The position numbers and the translations under genes are program-made. The notes beneath the pieces are model-generated. The model saw only the letters and a list, made by a program, of their open reading frames with translations, was not told the origin of the DNA and made no database searches. A stretch of 59,335 nt of DNA from contig NW_003205331.1 in the NCBI RefSeq assembly GCF_000006405.1, positions 80,062 to 139,396 of the forward strand, in the 5' to 3' direction. Below, piece after piece: positions 10,536 to 20,942 of this stretch; the stretch's first letter is position 1; the number at the start of each line of letters is the position of its first letter. The DNA is from Perkinsus marinus ATCC 50983 (taxonomy: Eukaryota > Perkinsozoa > Perkinsida > Perkinsidae).

Positions 10536-13202
10536 TCACGAGAGTGGACCTTTAAACATGTCAACTACTATAATACGAGTATTATTCACATTGCTAGACG
10601 TGTTTTGGAAGGCTACCCTCTGGTGGATCACATCGTTCGCCTTGTACCGCGACAGTGATAATGATAATCAGAAGATTGTCAATTGATCTATTTTCACACC
10701 GGCCTTAGCCGTGCGTGAGACACATATTAGTTATTATATATATAAGTGTGAAAATACAATAATGGAGTTTCACCACCCTAATGATATGAAAAACACTAGC
10801 GAAAAACATATTTCACGACTACTGCATCTCGCCGCGAATATCGCGTTTTTCACCGAGTACTTCATATGAAACGGGTGAAGCTCCAATATAATATAGACAT
10901 CTTGATAATCATACTACTACTCATACTACTTTGCCCTACCACATACTACTATTCACAGTGTGGGGGGAAAATATGCACATCCTCGACAACATGCGTTGGT
11001 GACAATATGGAAATTCGGAAAATTCTTCAGGAAATTCTCATAAGTTTCTGTTCATCCCTACCCAGTATATATAAACTCGCACGATTACTGAGGAAGCTCC
11101 TAGACTCAGCTGAGGAAAGCGAACATATATTCCAACACTGACTACTTTAACTTTTCCTATCTCAAACTCAACAAATAGAAGAACAAATTCCAAATTTCTC
11201 CAATTCCGTTCGATGAACTTGAAATTGAGAAGGTGTGGTATGGAGCTTAGTAAAGTTGAGAATAAAAGTTTACCTTGAGAACCTGTGGCCTAGCTTTCAT
11301 CAAGTACTCCTGAGCGTCCTCAGGGGACATGCGGAAATGCTGCATAAGCCAACAAATGACGATTGTGCCAGACCTGATCGACTGCTCTCACTAGCTCATT
11401 GAGTTATCTTGAAAAAGGTGAATTGCATAACGGTTTGGTTCACACTGTAGAGTGCCGCCCGACTGACATGGTGTGAGAAAAAGTGCATATGAACATTCGT
11501 CGGTGACAATATGCAAATTTTGGGGAATATTTCGTGTACACTTCTACATGGATTTGTATATAAAATTCGTATAATTAGCGATAAAACTATTCAACTGAGT
11601 TGGGGAAAGCGAATATATATTCCGACACTGGTGCGGTAACTCACCTCCCTTTCCCTGCTTTACAATGGACATAAACACACTTGCCAGCTTCTAGCTGCTC
11701 ATCGATGTAACTGATGTAAAATGGTGAGATTATGATCAACTCATTGTCTCACTCGACAGCGGCTTCCACAGTGTGCAACTCTGGCGAGACGAAATCAATC
11801 ATGGGGAATGACCGCGACTCCACCGAAGAGTTTCCAAACTCCCTGTTCAGTGTGCTAACAAATACTGTCACCCCTGCCTTTTCCACCAGGGCTTCACGCA
11901 TCGACTGAAAAGCACCGAGAAGATCTCATGGTATCCACACTAGAAGAAATGTTGGTGGAAGCCGTGTAAAGGGAATTGACAGGAAGCCTGGGTTTTACGC
12001 CGCGCAATATTGCTTCTAATACAGTGCTCCAAATTTATTTGGAAAATAGTCTAAAAATTTAATCTCGCGTCACTCACTAAGAGTTGGAACATGATTTATC
12101 AATACGCTATTCGTTACAACGATACGAGTACACTCTCCAAAAACTGTGACAGTTTCAGGCCTACATACTAAGACAGAGTCGAGCGAGAACTTCACCATTG
12201 TTGTGGTCACATTCACAGCGGCTTGGTGGAATTTTCTAGCATTTCAATTCAGCTTGGGATTTCCGAGCAGGAGAAGTCCTTCACACTACATACCCTAGGA
12301 GTCGTAGTTCTATTCCAAAGAGTAGTGACAATGTGGATTCACTTAACGTTAAATTGCAGTAGTGTACACAGTACGGCTGTCACCAGAAGTTTATTAGAGT
12401 TTCATCCGTTTTACGTGAACTGGTGTAAAACTCCGCGGAAAACGCGATATTCACACTACGCAGTAGTCGTGAATTATGTTTTTCATATCGCGGTTGAAAC
12501 TCCAATAAAGTTATTAATGTTGATACCAAAACACAGTTGATTCACACATCGTGACAGCAGCATGGGACATTCTCAGAATTAACTCACCGCAAACACAGGT
12601 GCGGGGCCGAGGAGGAGCTTTCCGCCCGTGGGGAGGTCGGCGATGTCGGAATACCAGTCATCAGCCGACCGCACGTAGAGGAACTGAGAGACAACATTCA
12701 CTTTTTTAAAACAGGCATGAAAATCGTGAGGTGAATTCGAAAAATTTGACACTAGAGTGCAGGGGTTCGCTATTCACGACGCTTTCAGTGTATATCCCCA
12801 CAAATGACACGAACTTATCATCAAGACTCCGAAGAAATTTCAAACAGCATCGCGGTAGTTCATCGAGCATACATATAGTCTAACAGCAACTGTCCAATAG
12901 TGTAGGAAAATATGCACATGGTCAACTACACGTTTGAGGAAAAAAAGGTAATTCTCGCTTACAAATCGAATTGTAAGTCGTGTGTAGATATCCATACTCC
13001 TGAGCTCAGGTGAGGAGAAGCAAAAATGTATTCTAACACTGAACCACTCCATTTACATAATTCCAAGCAAAGGTGGGCCAAAACAGCAGCTCCGACACCA
13101 TCTTCATCAACCACAGAGGCGAGCTATTTGCAACTAAGGAGAAGAAAAATAACACTGTCAACTTTAGATCAAAAGTCGGTACCGTTTTCCATGCCATTAG
13201 AA
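10536..13202 (-). CDS. PTPMT1-like dual-specificity phosphatase
   Basis: Cysteine phosphatase; relatives act on phosphoproteins or on phosphatidylglycerophosphate in mitochondria. Seven exons join in phase: 13193-13202 (tentative start MEN), 13057-13133, 12588-12683, 11753-11904, 11645-11710, 11274-11373 and 10536-10640, giving 201 residues, the length of animal PTPMT1. Seen: LLFWPTFAWNYFLYV and GGKLLLGPAPVF near the N-terminus; FPMIDFVSPELHTVEAAVDY holding the general-acid loop region; and the active-site loop VHCKAGKGRSGT with catalytic Cys and Arg, split by an intron inside the Arg codon. It is followed by WLMQHFRMSPEDA and ANDVIHQRVAFQ. Four introns contain family A or B elements and are 270-690 bases long, very different from the ~50-base introns elsewhere. 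The identity as a phosphatase is firm; the PTPMT subfamily is an inference and the first exon is the weakest part. Confidence 0.88.
10764..10885 (+). mobile_element. Family A element in phosphatase last intron
   Basis: A full copy with the central CGCGAATATCGCG block, inside intron 10641-11273. Confidence 0.85.
10955..11140 (+). mobile_element. Family B inverted-repeat element in phosphatase last intron
   Basis: Starts CAGTGTGGGGGGAAAATATG and ends ATATATTCCAACACTG; the ends are imperfect inverted repeats starting CAGTGT. Non-coding, 186 bases. Confidence 0.85.
11469..11630 (+). mobile_element. Family B element in phosphatase intron
   Basis: Diverged copy ending ATATATTCCGACACTG, inside intron 11374-11644, only 14 bases from that intron's 5' splice site. 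Confidence 0.75.
12396..12504 (-). mobile_element. Family A element in phosphatase intron
   Basis: Reverse-oriented copy in intron 11905-12587. Confidence 0.8.
12898..13041 (+). mobile_element. Family B element in phosphatase intron
   Basis: Occupies intron 12684-13056 next to its 5' splice site (15 bases away). Confidence 0.75.
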
Positions 13203-13799
13203 AAGAAGCCGTCGGCCCAGGCTGGTGATGCTGATCGATTCGGCCGACTTCTTGAGAAAAACCATCGTTGGGAACTCCGCCGTGGTGACACGTGGTGACG
13301 GCTTGCAGCCGCTAGAATTCTCTGCCACTGTGGAGACATCAACATAGAGACGGCAAAGTTTACTGGAGAATATTCTTATCAACACTGTGCTCGAATGTGA
13401 TTACCCCAGGACCAGTAAAACACAGAGTTATCGAATACGTATAACTTCACTACCAAACGCCCACATAATGAGGCTCATTTCATGTGATGCACATGTTAGG
13501 TTTACATGATGTAATTTGCATCATGTAAACACTAAAAAAATATTTACCACGCTTGGACTAGCGCTTTTCAGTTCTCTAGTTCTCAAGCTACTCGCAAGTA
13601 GGATCATTCAACAACAGAGTGACAATGCTCTTCTCCACATCAACATTGTCGATACGTGTACGATGGGAGAACAACTCCGTAGAGTTTATCGATTGAATAT
13701 TAACACCAGAGCTCCAAGTGTTGGAGTCCAACAGGTGTCAATCTCGTCGCGTTTACCTTTCCTCCCCATACTCGGAAAACGCAAATACAAAATGAAAAT

Positions 13800-16700
13800 T
13801 CATTGAAATTCGTGAGTATCACTCTGAGGAACAGATCGTTGTTCGACAAACGACGAGGACGGTGGGGTTGCCACATTAGCTGCTGTTATTTCCGCAGTCT
13901 TCTCGTTGAGCCTGAATCTGACCAAGCGATAGTTTCCTAGCTTTAACACACAATGAATTTGCTCACGCTAGCACCACTTCGCGTGCAACTTCCTCTACCT
14001 CCTCAGCTCGGCAGGGCTCAGCAAGAAACGGCTCGTACCAAGTTGAATACTACGAGAAAAATGAGTAAATGTAGAATGACAATAAACGACTATGCCTACC
14101 ATTCCTCCCACAACGTCCATCTGATGAACAGGGGTAACCCCATGCAAACGAAACGATAACAAAGCACATGCAACACCGATGAGCTCACCTGTGGTGACAC
14201 GATGAGGGAAAACGTTTCAAAAAGCAGTTAACTTACCACTCCTTTGTGTAACTATTTTAGGTGACAAATAAGATGAGTTCGCGAGTTGATATGATTTGCT
14301 GATAACAGACTTGCGAACTTCTGGAGAAACGCCAACGGGGATAGCCTGAAACCCCACAAAAATCAATACAGTTCCACTCGTGATATGAAAAACATACTTC
14401 ACATTTCACTTCGCGAAAAACGCCTGTGAGCAGTGAATAACGCGTAAAACGCGTGAAATATTTCACGTAAAATTAGGTGATCTGTTCGGTATTATTCGCG
14501 AACCGTTTTCCATTAACTCCACTTCACGAATATCGCGTTTTTCACATGGAGTATTGAGCCACTTCGCGTGAACCGGATGAAACTTCAATGGAGTTCCACC
14601 CGTTCCACGTGAAATGGCGTAAAACTCTGCGAAAAACGCGATATTCGCGGTGATATGCAGCAGTCGTGAAATATGTTCTTCTCTAGTGTTTTTCATATCA
14701 CTAGGGTGGTGAAACTCCAATGATATCCATTCCTTCCTTAACATTATACTAGGAAATCGAAATTCCTTTCCGACGGTTGACCATAACTCACCGAAGCCAG
14801 AATGGTTCCCAATGCTCGTCCAGGCCGATCCCAATCGTTGTCGAATTGGCACTTTGATATTCTCAATAGAACTCCCTCCTGAATGTGAAGGACGATCAAT
14901 GACAGCCTAGGAAGGGGAATATATGCTTGCTTTCCTCAGCTAAGTTTTCTCATCAGTATCATGGAAATCTGCGCACGACTAAGGCATTTGACTTTTATGA
15001 AGACCAATAAGAATTTCCTCATTATTATAAATACGTGTAGTTGATCATCTGCATGCTTCCCTACACTGGAGTTTCACCACCCTAGTGATATCAAAAACAC
15101 TAGTGAAAAACATATTTCACGACTACTGCATATCACCCGGTGATAATCACCGCGAATATCGCGTTCATCGCCACTTCGCGTAAAACGGGTAGTCGTGAAA
15201 CTCCATTGTTGATGATAACAACATCAGCGTGGGCAACAGCCACATGGTCAACTACACGTGTTGGTGACAATATGAAATTTCTGATAAAATTTCGGGATAT
15301 TCTCATTGATTTATAAAAACTTCTACACTAATTCGTATAAATACTCCCATAATTAGTGAGAAAACTCCCGATATCCGCTCTGGAAAATAAACACATATTT
15401 CTCGAAAACTGCCCATCACCACATACCGCACGCTCACCATCACGCATATCTTCTCTATTATCTCCTCTTCAGGTGGATTCACAGCGGTTACTCCGCCAAC
15501 CTGTCCCACCTAAGAATACGCCCTTTTAAACTCCAAGTCGTTACCGTTCAACCGAGATTTTCTTCACTCAACTACAGCGAAAATTCCGGATATCACTTCA
15601 ACTAAATAATCCTGTCACACGTGTCGCCACCCCAGAATTGCGATTCATTACCGAAGGAATGGCGAATGCCAAACCGTTTTAGGAAGTCAAATAGAACATC
15701 TGTTGATTTGTAATGAACATTGGAGTTTCACCCGTGATGTGAAAAACGCTAGTGAAAAACATATTTCACGACTAAGACACAAATATCGCGTTTTTCACGG
15801 AGTTTAACACCACTTTACGTAAAACGGGTCGTGAAACTCCATTGTTGCACATAGTAGAGCTAGGCTTGAAACGGATTGTTGCAAAAGTAAAGCCATTCCA
15901 TTCCCCACCTCTCCTTTTCGCATTTTGACACGACGGACCGCTGAAGCCCATCTGATGAAAATAAATCTATTTCCATACTCACCGAGAGCCTACCTGTTAT
16001 GACACCGGATGAGGTCCCTCATACGTAGGGAATATTTCTCACTAGAGTCGGTCACTTTGAATGCTAGCCATATGCAGGCCAGCACCAGCGGGATGATACA
16101 CTGATTCGGAGAAGTGTGGCGGGAAAACTCGCGGAATTCGAGTTGTTATTTCAATATTATAAAATCTCATTCACACCAACTAAGAGGAAAATTTTTTTTT
16201 CCTCAAAAAATTTGCATTTGGAATTATGGTTTCGGAACTCCCCGGGTGAGTCGCCATGCCTGATTTATGAGGCTGTCATCGAGAGGATATTTTACAAAAT
16301 TATAGGCGAAATACTGTACGGGGAAATCACAGTTTGTACATCCTCGTGAGAAACAGTGCGTGGGAATTTGATATGCAAATGCGAAAAAAAATGTACATCA
16401 TTCCTGAGATCGCGAAAAACAATATAAACATTGCTATGAACATGTGATAATGGTAACCTTTCGAGACTATGATAGCGACAAGTTGTTCACTATCATTAAT
16501 CCCGGAAAACAAAACGCACATTCTCCACACTAGCATAATATCAATTCTAACCACCCTATATAAAAACCGACATTTTTACTATCACAGCTACGACTATCGA
16601 ACTATCGAGCTCACCTCCTGCTCTCCAGCGTTGAGCATAGCGTATGGTTGGGACAACGAATAAAGATGGAGGAAACATAGAGCAGTTGCTCTCAGCATAT

Positions 16701-16865
16701 CAACACCTTCTTTGGGGTCTGTTGGAGGTGGTGAAGTAAAGAATTCCCGATACATACATACTAGCATCTGAGGGCAACATCAGGATGAATTGGAGTAATC
16801 AACTTGACACTCACCGACACTGCATGCCGCAATGTCTCCTCCTCTCGTACGTCCTTACTGGTCAT
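13800..16865 (-). CDS. Cyclin (transcription/cell-cycle type unresolved)
   Basis: Regulatory partner of a cyclin-dependent kinase. Eleven exons join in phase: 16815-16865, 16615-16767, 16043-16100, 15652-15699, 15576-15601, 15438-15509, 14792-14878, 14237-14345, 14100-14188, 13967-14049 and 13800-13917, giving 297 residues. The first cyclin fold is in exons 2-7: MLRATALCFLHLYSL, then LACIWLAFKVTDS (the conserved Ala-Cys-x-x-x-Ala-x-Lys helix), then IIEKICVMEGVLLRISKCQF, matching the 'E-x-x-LL-x-x-x-x-F' helix. The second fold follows (SYQLANSSYLSPKIV, GELIGVACALLSFRL). The layout resembles C/K/L/T-type cyclins more than mitotic ones, and no destruction box is visible. The start is MTSKDVREEE. 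Introns of 446-559 bases hold elements of families A, B and C. An unrelated + strand gene appears to start 138 bases away, making a divergent promoter. Confidence 0.85.
14369..14480 (+). mobile_element. Degenerate family A element
   Basis: In cyclin intron 14346-14791; the repeats are scrambled but keep the GATATGAAAAACATA and ACGTAAAA blocks. Confidence 0.6.
14521..14587 (+). mobile_element. Truncated family A element
   Basis: Only the right half, abutting the next copy almost without a spacer. Confidence 0.65.
14590..14719 (-). mobile_element. Family A element
   Basis: Full-length reverse copy. Together with the truncated copy it forms a nested or head-to-head pair in cyclin intron 14346-14791. 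Confidence 0.85.
14905..15068 (-). mobile_element. Family B element in cyclin intron
   Basis: Reverse copy ending CCCTACACTG directly against the next family A element. Confidence 0.7.
15068..15205 (+). mobile_element. Family A element in cyclin intron
   Basis: Full copy with both ends, lying between two family B copies in intron 14879-15437. Confidence 0.85.
15225..15411 (+). mobile_element. Family B element in cyclin intron
   Basis: Holds the diagnostic ACATGGTCAACTACACGTG and GTTGGTGACAATATG blocks. Third element in the same intron. Confidence 0.75.
15722..15841 (+). mobile_element. Family A element in cyclin intron
   Basis: Full copy in intron 15700-16042, starting 22 bases from its 3' end as read on the minus strand. 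Confidence 0.85.
16362..16546 (+). mobile_element. Family C inverted-repeat element in cyclin intron
   Basis: Starts AATTTGATATGCAAATG and ends in the inverted form of that sequence (TAGCATAATATCAATT). Non-coding, in intron 16101-16614. Confidence 0.75.
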
Positions 16866-17003
16866 TGCAGAGGGGGTGGGGGGGAGGCAAACAAATAATA
16901 CTGATACTGATTATATAACAAAGAAAAAAACAAAAGTGTCAGAGTTCAGTCGCTATCGTGTGTGAGCTCCACAGAGTAATAATAAAATCCGAGTGACCAC
17001 GTT

Positions 17004-18452
17004 ATGGCAACGCTGACCAAGCTGATTCCTCTGAGCCCACCTCCCCCTCCATACGTAAGAGCAGCTACAGTTAACAAGATAAGGCTACCAACCTCTAGAC
17101 AACGAGGACCAGTAGATACTCACCAAGAGCAGAATATTCAACACAATGAAGTTTCACCAACCTAGTGATATGAAAAACACTAGTGAAAAAACATATTTCA
17201 CGACTACTGCACATCACCGCGAATATCGCGTTTTTCACAGAGTTTTACGACGCCACTTCGCGTAAAACGAGTCGTGGAACTCCAATGTTAATAAGCTACT
17301 ATCCTTTTGCTGTCGACTTAACAGCTCTGGACGTGACTGAAGTCCTGAGAAAGCATGGCTTCTTATCGATAGAATGGTTTGTAAGAAGCCGCTTCTTATC
17401 TCATCAATAATCGGTGATAATTCAGTTCAAAATATCTCCATGATGCTGGGATTGAACCCCATACCTCCCCCTTACTAACACAACACCTTATCCATTCCAG
17501 TAACTGTTCTCATCTTACAAACCTCCACCGACCATTCATCCGCTCCCCCTAGGAATTACAAAATACGAGAAACAGACAGGTGGTGGTCGTCTTCAGCAAC
17601 AGCCCCGATGGTATCTGAAATCCCCCGACAATGTATAGTATGCATTATTCATATATCGATAACAGCATAACATGTGGTATTAAATATAATACAAAGTAAT
17701 ATTAAATATGGATATATACTTATGCTTGTCAATGGAGTTTCACGAATCGTTTTACGCGAAGCGGCGTAAAACTCGGTGAAAACGCGGTGATATGCAGTAG
17801 TCGTGAAATATGTTTCTCACTAGTGTTTTCCATATCACTAGGGTGGTGAAACCTCAATGATTTATCATCAATGGGTTGATATGTCACATCCTTCCATCTC
17901 GAGACCAACCCGATCAGGCCCAACTAGCATAGTATCCCTTCACGCAACGAATGATACACACCATCAACAATAGCAATACGACAATTCATTGTATCCCTTC
18001 CACTCTACTTTTCAAGAAAGTGGAACTCTAACGCTTCAAATCTAGTACAACCGCCTCACCCTGTGCTATCACCAAGCTCGATAAGAATCCTTCCGGACCA
18101 GGAGTTTATTCCATCATCCATACCCGTTCGATTCCCCAGCTTTGAAACGATCTCCAAGATATCGCCAGGACGCTATTACTACAAACTTCCCGACAATGCA
18201 ACTCTCCCATTGTCAACTAACTCCCCCCTCCCCTCCTCCCATGACTACATTCCAATGGGTGATCTGCAGTTCGGACACACGTGTATGACGTCCTTTAGGT
18301 CGGAACAGCAAAAAGGTAACCAAAAAAATAGGGGAACTGAAAAAAATGCGAATATACTCCCAACGATTCCTCGCGAGGCCTATTACAAGTGCAACAGAGT
18401 CCCGCAGCTGCAAAGAGCGTACACGCCCCACTACGATAGTGGACCCTCGTGA
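17004..18452 (+). CDS. Unidentified gene, three exons; 3' part antisense to LITAF gene
   Basis: Exons 17004-17054 (MATLTKLIPLSPPPPPY), 17553-17610 and 18046-18452 join in phase with good GT-AG sites, giving 171 residues with a proline-rich head. I recognise no domain. The two introns each contain one family A element. The third exon runs open on the + strand for 135 codons but its second half overlaps the last two exons of the LITAF gene on the other strand, which is certainly coding. Either the genes truly overlap, or the real exon stops near 18245 by splicing I have not found. The start faces the cyclin start across 138 bases. Confidence 0.35.
17148..17284 (+). mobile_element. Family A element
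   Basis: Full copy in the first intron of the + strand gene at 17004. Confidence 0.85.
17436..17501 (-). other. tRNA-like remnant on minus strand
   Basis: Minus-strand TGGAATGGATAAGG resembles a pol III A box (D-arm) and GGGGTTCAATCCCAGC a B box (T-arm), at the right spacing for a tRNA, but the acceptor ends do not pair, so it is probably a decayed tRNA or tRNA-derived repeat. It lies inside an intron of the + strand gene at 17004. Confidence 0.35.
17734..17856 (-). mobile_element. Family A element
   Basis: Reverse copy in the second intron of the + strand gene at 17004. Confidence 0.8.
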
Positions 18453-18905
18453 CGACTGTACACTTGCATACTGGACATACCTGAGCAGAGCAAACAAGGC
18501 TAGTTACTGAGAATGAGGGTGGCTTCCTATAAGAGAAATCTAAATTGTTCATGACTACCACTCCTGATCCTAGTGTTCCGATGACTAGCACTACTACTCT
18601 ATAGCTTGGCTTAAGCCAATGTCCACTATTACCATCGCGATGGGCCTAGATGTCGGCATTGTGAGAGCTCCCCCACCAGAGACAATACGGTCAAGACTCG
18701 TCTCTCCACCGCTTATCACAGTGACGTTGCCATTCGGGAGCTGAAGGGAGACAAACAGTATGACAAAGAGTATCGGCTTTCGAACCTCTCTAGTGTGTTT
18801 ACGATCAACAATACGATCACACTCGGGCTGACACTAACTGGGCAGCCTGTAAATGAGAAACTCACCCTGATAAACCGTTAGAAACCTATACCCTTCAGAA
18901 GTCTA
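18245..18905 (-). CDS. LITAF-domain membrane protein (N-terminus uncertain)
   Basis: LITAF/SIMPLE-type protein, a zinc-binding domain inserted into endosomal membranes from the cytosolic side. Exons, joined in phase: up to 18905?-18866, 18846-18803, 18740-18633, 18480-18387, 18336-18245. The domain has its first knuckle VCPVCKC, a hydrophobic central stretch (CTLFAAAGLCCT then FPLFFWLPFCC) and the second knuckle DLKDVIHVCPNC, followed by RSPIGM-stop. That order of CxxC, hydrophobic loop and HxCPxC is diagnostic. The exon before it ends RPIAM, a usual lead-in. The residues upstream (LPNGNVTVISGGE) are anonymous and the start codon was not found; the exon ending at 18866 is a guess. The last exons overlap an open frame on the + strand. 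Confidence 0.82.
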
Positions 18906-19076
18906 TTTGACGAGTAGATGTTCCGCATGTGGCTTCCCGAAAACTGATGATGTCGTGAAACTGTATTTGCAATTCGCCAAATTGAGCTTCCTTTAAAAAG
19001 GGCATTGCTAAGCTGACCCCCATTATGCCTCAAAAACAACAAATATCTTTTGTCGCGTATATGAGATGCTCAACCA

Positions 19077-19250
19077 CCGGCATAGCCGCCCCACTTCTCA
19101 ACGTTATAGTTCACAGCTGGCATAGCGGCCCCACTCCTCAAATATATTACTAAATGTAATTATAATTCATAGCTGGCATAGCGGCCCCACTCCTCAAATA
19201 TATTTCTGAACGTTATTATGATTCATAGTTGGCATAGCGGCCCCACACGA
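19077..19250. repeat. Tandem repeat, unit ~56 bases, about four copies
   Basis: The core GGCATAGCGGCCCCACTCCT recurs four times (first copy with GCCGCC, last truncated at CCCCACAC), each followed by an AT-rich tail with ATTATAATTCATAGCT. No coding frame. Confidence 0.85.
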
Positions 19251-19399
19251 CATCAATATATATTATAAAATAATAACCATCCCCGTAGTAGTAATAGTAC
19301 CGTAGTGGTAGTAGCAGCCTCCCTCGTGTCACCATCACCACCAGCAGCAGGGATGAGTACACCACCTGCTATGCGGTACCTCTGATGAGCCTATAAGGA

Positions 19400-19575
19400 G
19401 AAGAAGTGAGGTAAGTAGGGGATAGTCTAAGTTAAGTGAAGGAATAGTGCAGGTTAAGTAGGGAATAGTGAAAGAAAAGTAAAGGATAGTGTGAGTATAG
19501 TCTGAGATAAGGAATAGTCAAAATTGAGTAGGGAATAGTCTAAACTGAGTATGGGATAATGTAAGTAGGGCAATA
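19400..19575. repeat. Degenerate tandem repeat, unit ~20 bases
   Basis: A purine/T-rich track of variants of GTAGGGAATAGTCTAAGTTA, about eight copies, free of C for long stretches. Strongly strand-asymmetric. Starts about 150 bases past the previous repeat. Confidence 0.75.
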
Positions 19576-19896
19576 AATAAGCGACGAAAATGGCAAAGTG
19601 CGGCGTATTTCACATCAAAACCACCAACATAAAAAACTCATCACACCTCCAGATCGACGATATTCTGCCTTCCTCTATAATTAACAACAGTGCTATGAGA
19701 TCGTGTGGGAAGGTCTAGCGACCAACACACTATACACAGTTGATCCCAACGTCACGATATTATTATCACCAATGCCACTAATGACTCTTGTTCCCTCTCG
19801 TTGATTACCACATCTCTCTGCCCTGCTATCTCCCTCGGAGGGGCCGTGGCCGTGGGGTAGGTTATGAAGGCCTGTTCAGCTGGTGTTGGTAGGCTA

Positions 19897-20334
19897 TCCT
19901 GAGCCATCAACAAACCTTATGGAAACTGAAAGCACAATTCCGTCTGGCTGCTTATTGAAGCAAGGCGGCCTAAAACATACGAATTTGTAAACTAACTTAT
20001 ACATCCGACGTGATGCCAGATAGAGGTTATACAAGCCACAAACAGAAGGCTCATCAACAGCTTCCATTGAACAAACGGCAGTCTTGGAAAATGCACGAAG
20101 ACAAATGTTAATCAACAGAAAATTTTCCGGTACGACGCATACTACGTAGAATAACGCCATTTCTATCAACTCGACGACGCCGTATACTCTCACGCGAGTT
20201 GAAGCAGTTGTAAATCTTGCTCTCTTGCGTCTACTTGCATTTCCTCTAATTCTGCGCAACCACCGAGAGTACTCCCAGGATCGCCGAGTTTTACATGTGT
20301 TATCCAATCCTAGGACCCCTAGGATAGCATTCAC
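19897..20334 (-). CDS. Uninterrupted 146-codon frame, unidentified
   Basis: An ATG-initiated frame on the minus strand with no intron, unusual in this window. The N-terminal third is Arg-rich (RRIRGNASRRKRARF), followed by a hydrophobic stretch (IEMALFYVVCVVPENFLLIN) that could be one membrane segment. No family recognised. It may be a real small gene or a chance frame; no neighbour helps. The flank holds a small CCTAGG-CCTAGG hairpin at about 20308-20323. Confidence 0.3.
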
Positions 20335-20530
20335 ATGGTCGACCCTAGTGTAATCCCTAGGACAGGAGCGCTGCCGAAGGTCTAGTCAACACGCCGAGGT
20401 ATCTTCCCTGGCCAAATAAAATCCAAAAACGCCAATAACATCTGCGCTAGCTGCGCTGCTAGCTCTGGGGGGATGAACTATGATGATGAATCGAGAGTGC
20501 TCTTAGGCTTCGATCACTCTGAGGATTGTT

Positions 20531-20630
20531 NNNNNNNNNNNNNNNNNNNNNNNNNNNNNNNNNNNNNNNNNNNNNNNNNNNNNNNNNNNNNNNNNNNNNN
20601 NNNNNNNNNNNNNNNNNNNNNNNNNNNNNN
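20531..20630. other. Assembly gap (100 N)
   Basis: Exactly 100 N, the conventional size for a gap of unknown length. Confidence 1.
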
Positions 20631-20688
20631 GTTACCATAATAATATATATTGTTGATGCCCGGGATAATATAAAATAAATACAAAAAT

Positions 20689-20821
20689 GGAGTTTCACCA
20701 CCCTAGTGGTATGAAAAACACTAGTGAAAAACATATTTCACGACTACTGCATATCTCCGCGAATATCGCGTTTTTCACCGAGTATCTCGCCACTTCGCGT
20801 AAAACGGGTTGTGAAACTCCA
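20689..20821 (+). mobile_element. Family A element
   Basis: Near-consensus copy 122 bases upstream of the start of the MsrB-like gene, so in its 5' flank or UTR. Confidence 0.88.
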
Positions 20822-20942
20822 TTATACTATTCAGTTATTACTATTATATATAAACGGAAAGAACCACCAAGTTTTTACAACTCTGGCGGGCTTTCCTTCA
20901 ATGCTATTCTCCCACACACCTATCTCCCATCACTCTCGCATC

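Noticed and set aside
13197-13385. 62-codon minus-strand frame as an exon of the phosphatase
   Set aside because: The phase-consistent chain starts at MEN (13202) and this frame does not join it.
20459-20734. 91-codon minus-strand frame across the first gap
   Set aside because: A third of it is N; no real coding evidence.
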